Made by a program: the position numbers and the translations under genes
Source: Microbacteriaceae bacterium
GTDB taxonomy: Bacteria; Actinomycetota; Actinomycetes; Actinomycetales; Microbacteriaceae
Direction of reading: 5' to 3'
Length of the DNA: 45,275 bases
Assembly (NCBI GenBank): GCA_025464975.1
Contig: JAODMT010000003.1
Location: 1 to 45,275 of the forward strand
In this document: positions 44,260 to 45,275 of the stretch, one piece after another
Layout: every line of letters starts with the position of its first letter
How positions within the stretch are numbered: position 1 is the first letter of the stretch
Notes under the pieces: generated by a model
The model's input: only the letters and a program-made list of their open reading frames with translations
Databases searched by the model: none
Told to the model about the DNA's origin: nothing

Positions 44260-44606
44260 CTAGCAGTTGTCGCGATGCAGGCGATCGTCTGATCCCCCGG
44301 CGAGTCGATGACGAGGGCTTTGCGGTTCGGGGCTCTGACGGGCCAATAGCCGCTCGGCGACCCTCGCGTCCAGGGCGGGAACACGGCGCGCCTCGTGGGT
44401 CTTGGAAACAGCCTCGGTAACGACCACGTGGAGCGTGCGTGAGTCGCCGTGTCGAAGTCCTTGTCGTGCACGATGCCCGCATAGCGGAGGACGTTCGGAC
44501 GGTCGAATGCCGTCTCGATGTCGATCCTGTGGATGAAGTTCGACACCACAGAGATGCGACGAGGGCGGTGGGGACCTTTTGAATCTGATTCTGCTGTCTT
44601 GACCAT
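44260..44606 (-). pseudogene. Frame-broken remnant resembling a plasmid/integrative-element Rep protein
   Basis: From ATG 44606 the frame reads ...RRISVVSNFIHRIDIETAFD and RPNVLRYAGIVHDKDFDTATHA, then loses meaning. In a second frame the sequence continues HVVVTEAVSKTHEARRVPAL and stops at 44260. Joined, they give an HDKD...HxH-type pattern reminiscent of Rep initiators of small actinobacterial plasmids and integrative elements. The reading is a fragment with at least one frameshift and too short for an intact Rep. Family assignment is tentative. Confidence 0.4.
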
Positions 44607-44633
44607 GTGAAATTGGTTCCTTGAAGGGATCAC

Positions 44634-44664
44634 GAACGCCCGACACTCGACATGTCGGGCGTTC
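44634..44664. terminator. Perfect 12-bp inverted repeat between the HTH gene and the Rep-like remnant
   Basis: GAACGCCCGACA (44634-44645) and TGTCGGGCGTTC (44653-44664) enclose a 7-base loop. It lies between the excisionase-like gene and the Rep-like remnant. There is no U-tract on the minus strand, but on the plus strand TTCGTTT follows, so it may be a terminator for either strand or an operator-like site. Confidence 0.55.
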
Positions 44665-44695
44665 TTCGTTTGCTGGAGCGCGAGAGGCCTGGCTA

Positions 44696-44893
44696 TTAGG
44701 CGGCGTCGGCGAAGAGATCGCGGAGAGCGCGCTCGCTGACACGGACAGTGCGGCCATTGCGATGGGGGCGGAAAGCCTTCAACTCGCCAGCGTCGATCAT
44801 GCGTCGGACGGTCTTACGACTCACGTCGAGACGCTCGGCCACATCGGGCAGCGAGTAGGCGCGCAGCACGTCGTCTGCGAGAGGTTCGAACAT
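44696..44893 (-). CDS. Excisionase-like helix-turn-helix protein
   Basis: The 65-residue protein from ATG 44893 is almost entirely an HTH_17/MerR-like domain: YSLPDVAERLDVSRKTVRRM, then IDAGELKAFRPHRNGRTVRV and SERALRDLF. This is typical of excisionases and small regulators of actinobacterial mobile elements. No ribosome site is near the ATG; AAGGA farther upstream serves an out-of-frame ATG at 44910, so the true start is unclear (an in-frame extension to 44950 is possible). No integrase accompanies it. Confidence 0.75.
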   Translation of the reverse strand: MFEPLADDVLRAYSLPDVAERLDVSRKTVRRMIDAGELKAFRPHRNGRTVRVSERALRDLFADAA

Positions 44894-45020
44894 TGACGGT
44901 GTTTGGGCATAAGGGTTCCTTGCTAAGCGATTGCTTTTGCAAGGGACCACCGGTGAGCCATCTCAGGCTCTAGCTCCAATGTGCGCCGGGCTGGACGCTC
45001 CCACAAGTTCCCGAAACAAC

Positions 45021-45049
45021 AAAAAACCCCCGATTTCTCGGGGGTTTTT
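45021..45049 (-). terminator. Strong terminator after tRNA-Val
   Basis: CCCCCGA-(4-base loop)-TCGGGGG forms a perfect 7-bp stem flanked by T6 on the minus strand and T5 on the plus strand, so it can work in both directions. It lies 6 bases past the tRNA-Val 3' end. Confidence 0.9.
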
Positions 45050-45054
45050 CTTTG

Positions 45055-45126
45055 TGAGCGATACTGGGATCGAACCAGCGACCTCTTCCGTGTCAGGGAA
45101 GCGCGCTACCGCTGCGCCAATCGCTC
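45055..45126 (-). tRNA. tRNA-Val (anticodon GAC)
   Basis: The 72-nt cloverleaf has acceptor stem GAGCGAT/ATCGCTC, D stem GCGC/GCGC, anticodon stem CTTCC/GGAAG with loop CTGACAC (anticodon GAC at 45094-45092) and the T arm GCTGG-TTCGATC-CCAGT. The discriminator is A and CCA is not encoded. Its 3' end faces the accessory region at lower coordinates. Confidence 0.96.
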
Positions 45127-45150
45127 AAACTTTGTAACTATTTTACCTCG

Positions 45151-45221
45151 AGGTGGCGACGGGATTTGAACCCGTGTGGACGGCTTTGCAGGCCGCTGCC
45201 TCGCCTCTCGGCCACGCCACC
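45151..45221 (-). tRNA. tRNA-Cys (anticodon GCA)
   Basis: The 71-nt cloverleaf has acceptor stem GGTGGCG/CGCCACC, discriminator U as usual for tRNA-Cys, and anticodon loop CTGCAAA (anticodon GCA at 45189-45187). CCA is not encoded. It is 24 bases upstream of tRNA-Val and probably cotranscribed with it. Confidence 0.96.
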
Positions 45222-45275
45222 ATGTGTGGGTCCCCACGGTTTGATGAATCCTGTCGTGAGACTTCACTCGAGCGG

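Noticed and set aside
40000-44900. Second attachment site (direct repeat of the tRNA-Val 3' end)
   Set aside because: I looked by eye for GAGCGATACTGGGATCGAAC or its parts and saw none; a search program could find a diverged copy.

Overview
The window is high-GC DNA from an actinobacterium. The gene order (thrS-HIT-pdxS-pdxT-yebC-ruvCAB-yajC-secDF-relA ... rarA-rpsD-alaS-ruvX-mltG-aroE-aroC-aroK-aroB-aroQ-efp-nusB-pyrR-pyrB-pyrC-carA-carB), the many GTG/TTG starts, the zinc-free S4 protein and the membrane-anchored PyrC/CarA-linked protein all fit Actinomycetota. The intergenic repeats and protein flavour suggest Microbacteriaceae or a close relative; that family-level placement is inference. 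Nearly everything is on the minus strand, so transcription runs from high to low coordinates. Only three genes (23803-26104) are on the plus strand.

Layout from high to low coordinates, in the direction of transcription. (1) 45221-45055: tRNA-Cys(GCA) and tRNA-Val(GAC), ending in a strong terminator. (2) 44893-42468: accessory DNA next to the 3' end of tRNA-Val. It holds an excisionase-like HTH gene, a frame-broken plasmid-Rep-like remnant and four overlapping small genes for exported or membrane proteins, one of them frameshifted. (3) 42326-40828: a Phd/YefM-type antitoxin gene overlapping a Fic AMP-transferase gene, followed by a RibD/DHFR-like reductase and a small unknown gene. (4) 39547-35303: thrS, a HIT hydrolase/phosphorylase, and pdxS/pdxT for pyridoxal-phosphate synthesis. 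(5) 35213-32200: yebC-ruvC-ruvA-ruvB for Holliday-junction processing. (6) 32127-28439: yajC-secD-secF and a rhodanese, for protein export. (7) 28356-26074: relA for (p)ppGpp metabolism, meeting a plus-strand AbiEi-like gene tail to tail. (8) 23803-25418 (+): a truncated cyclophilin-type membrane anchor and a DUF349 coiled-coil protein. (9) 23656-20611: rarA, an aminoglycoside-phosphotransferase-fold gene, and rpsD. (10) 20461-15354: DUF948, a small membrane protein, alaS, ruvX and mltG. (11) 15354-10108: aroE, aroC-aroK-aroB, an SDR gene and aroQ for the shikimate pathway. (12) 10018-9045: efp-nusB. (13) 8850-6007: an ssuB-ssuA-ssuC-type ABC importer that interrupts the core block, preceded by two copies of a 38-bp repeat. 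(14) 5887-1: pyrR-pyrB-pyrC-(membrane protein)-carA-carB for UMP synthesis; carB runs off the window.

Within blocks the genes are translationally coupled: many junctions are ATGA, GTGA, TTGA, TGATG or TAGTG overlaps. The clearest regulatory signal is a PyrR-binding RNA hairpin whose lower stem takes in the pyrR Shine-Dalgarno, predicting translational repression of the pyr operon by UMP-bound PyrR. The most unusual accessory content is the antitoxin/class II Fic pair and the decayed integrative-element-like region at tRNA-Val. I saw no CRISPR array, complete insertion sequence, integrase or rRNA gene.
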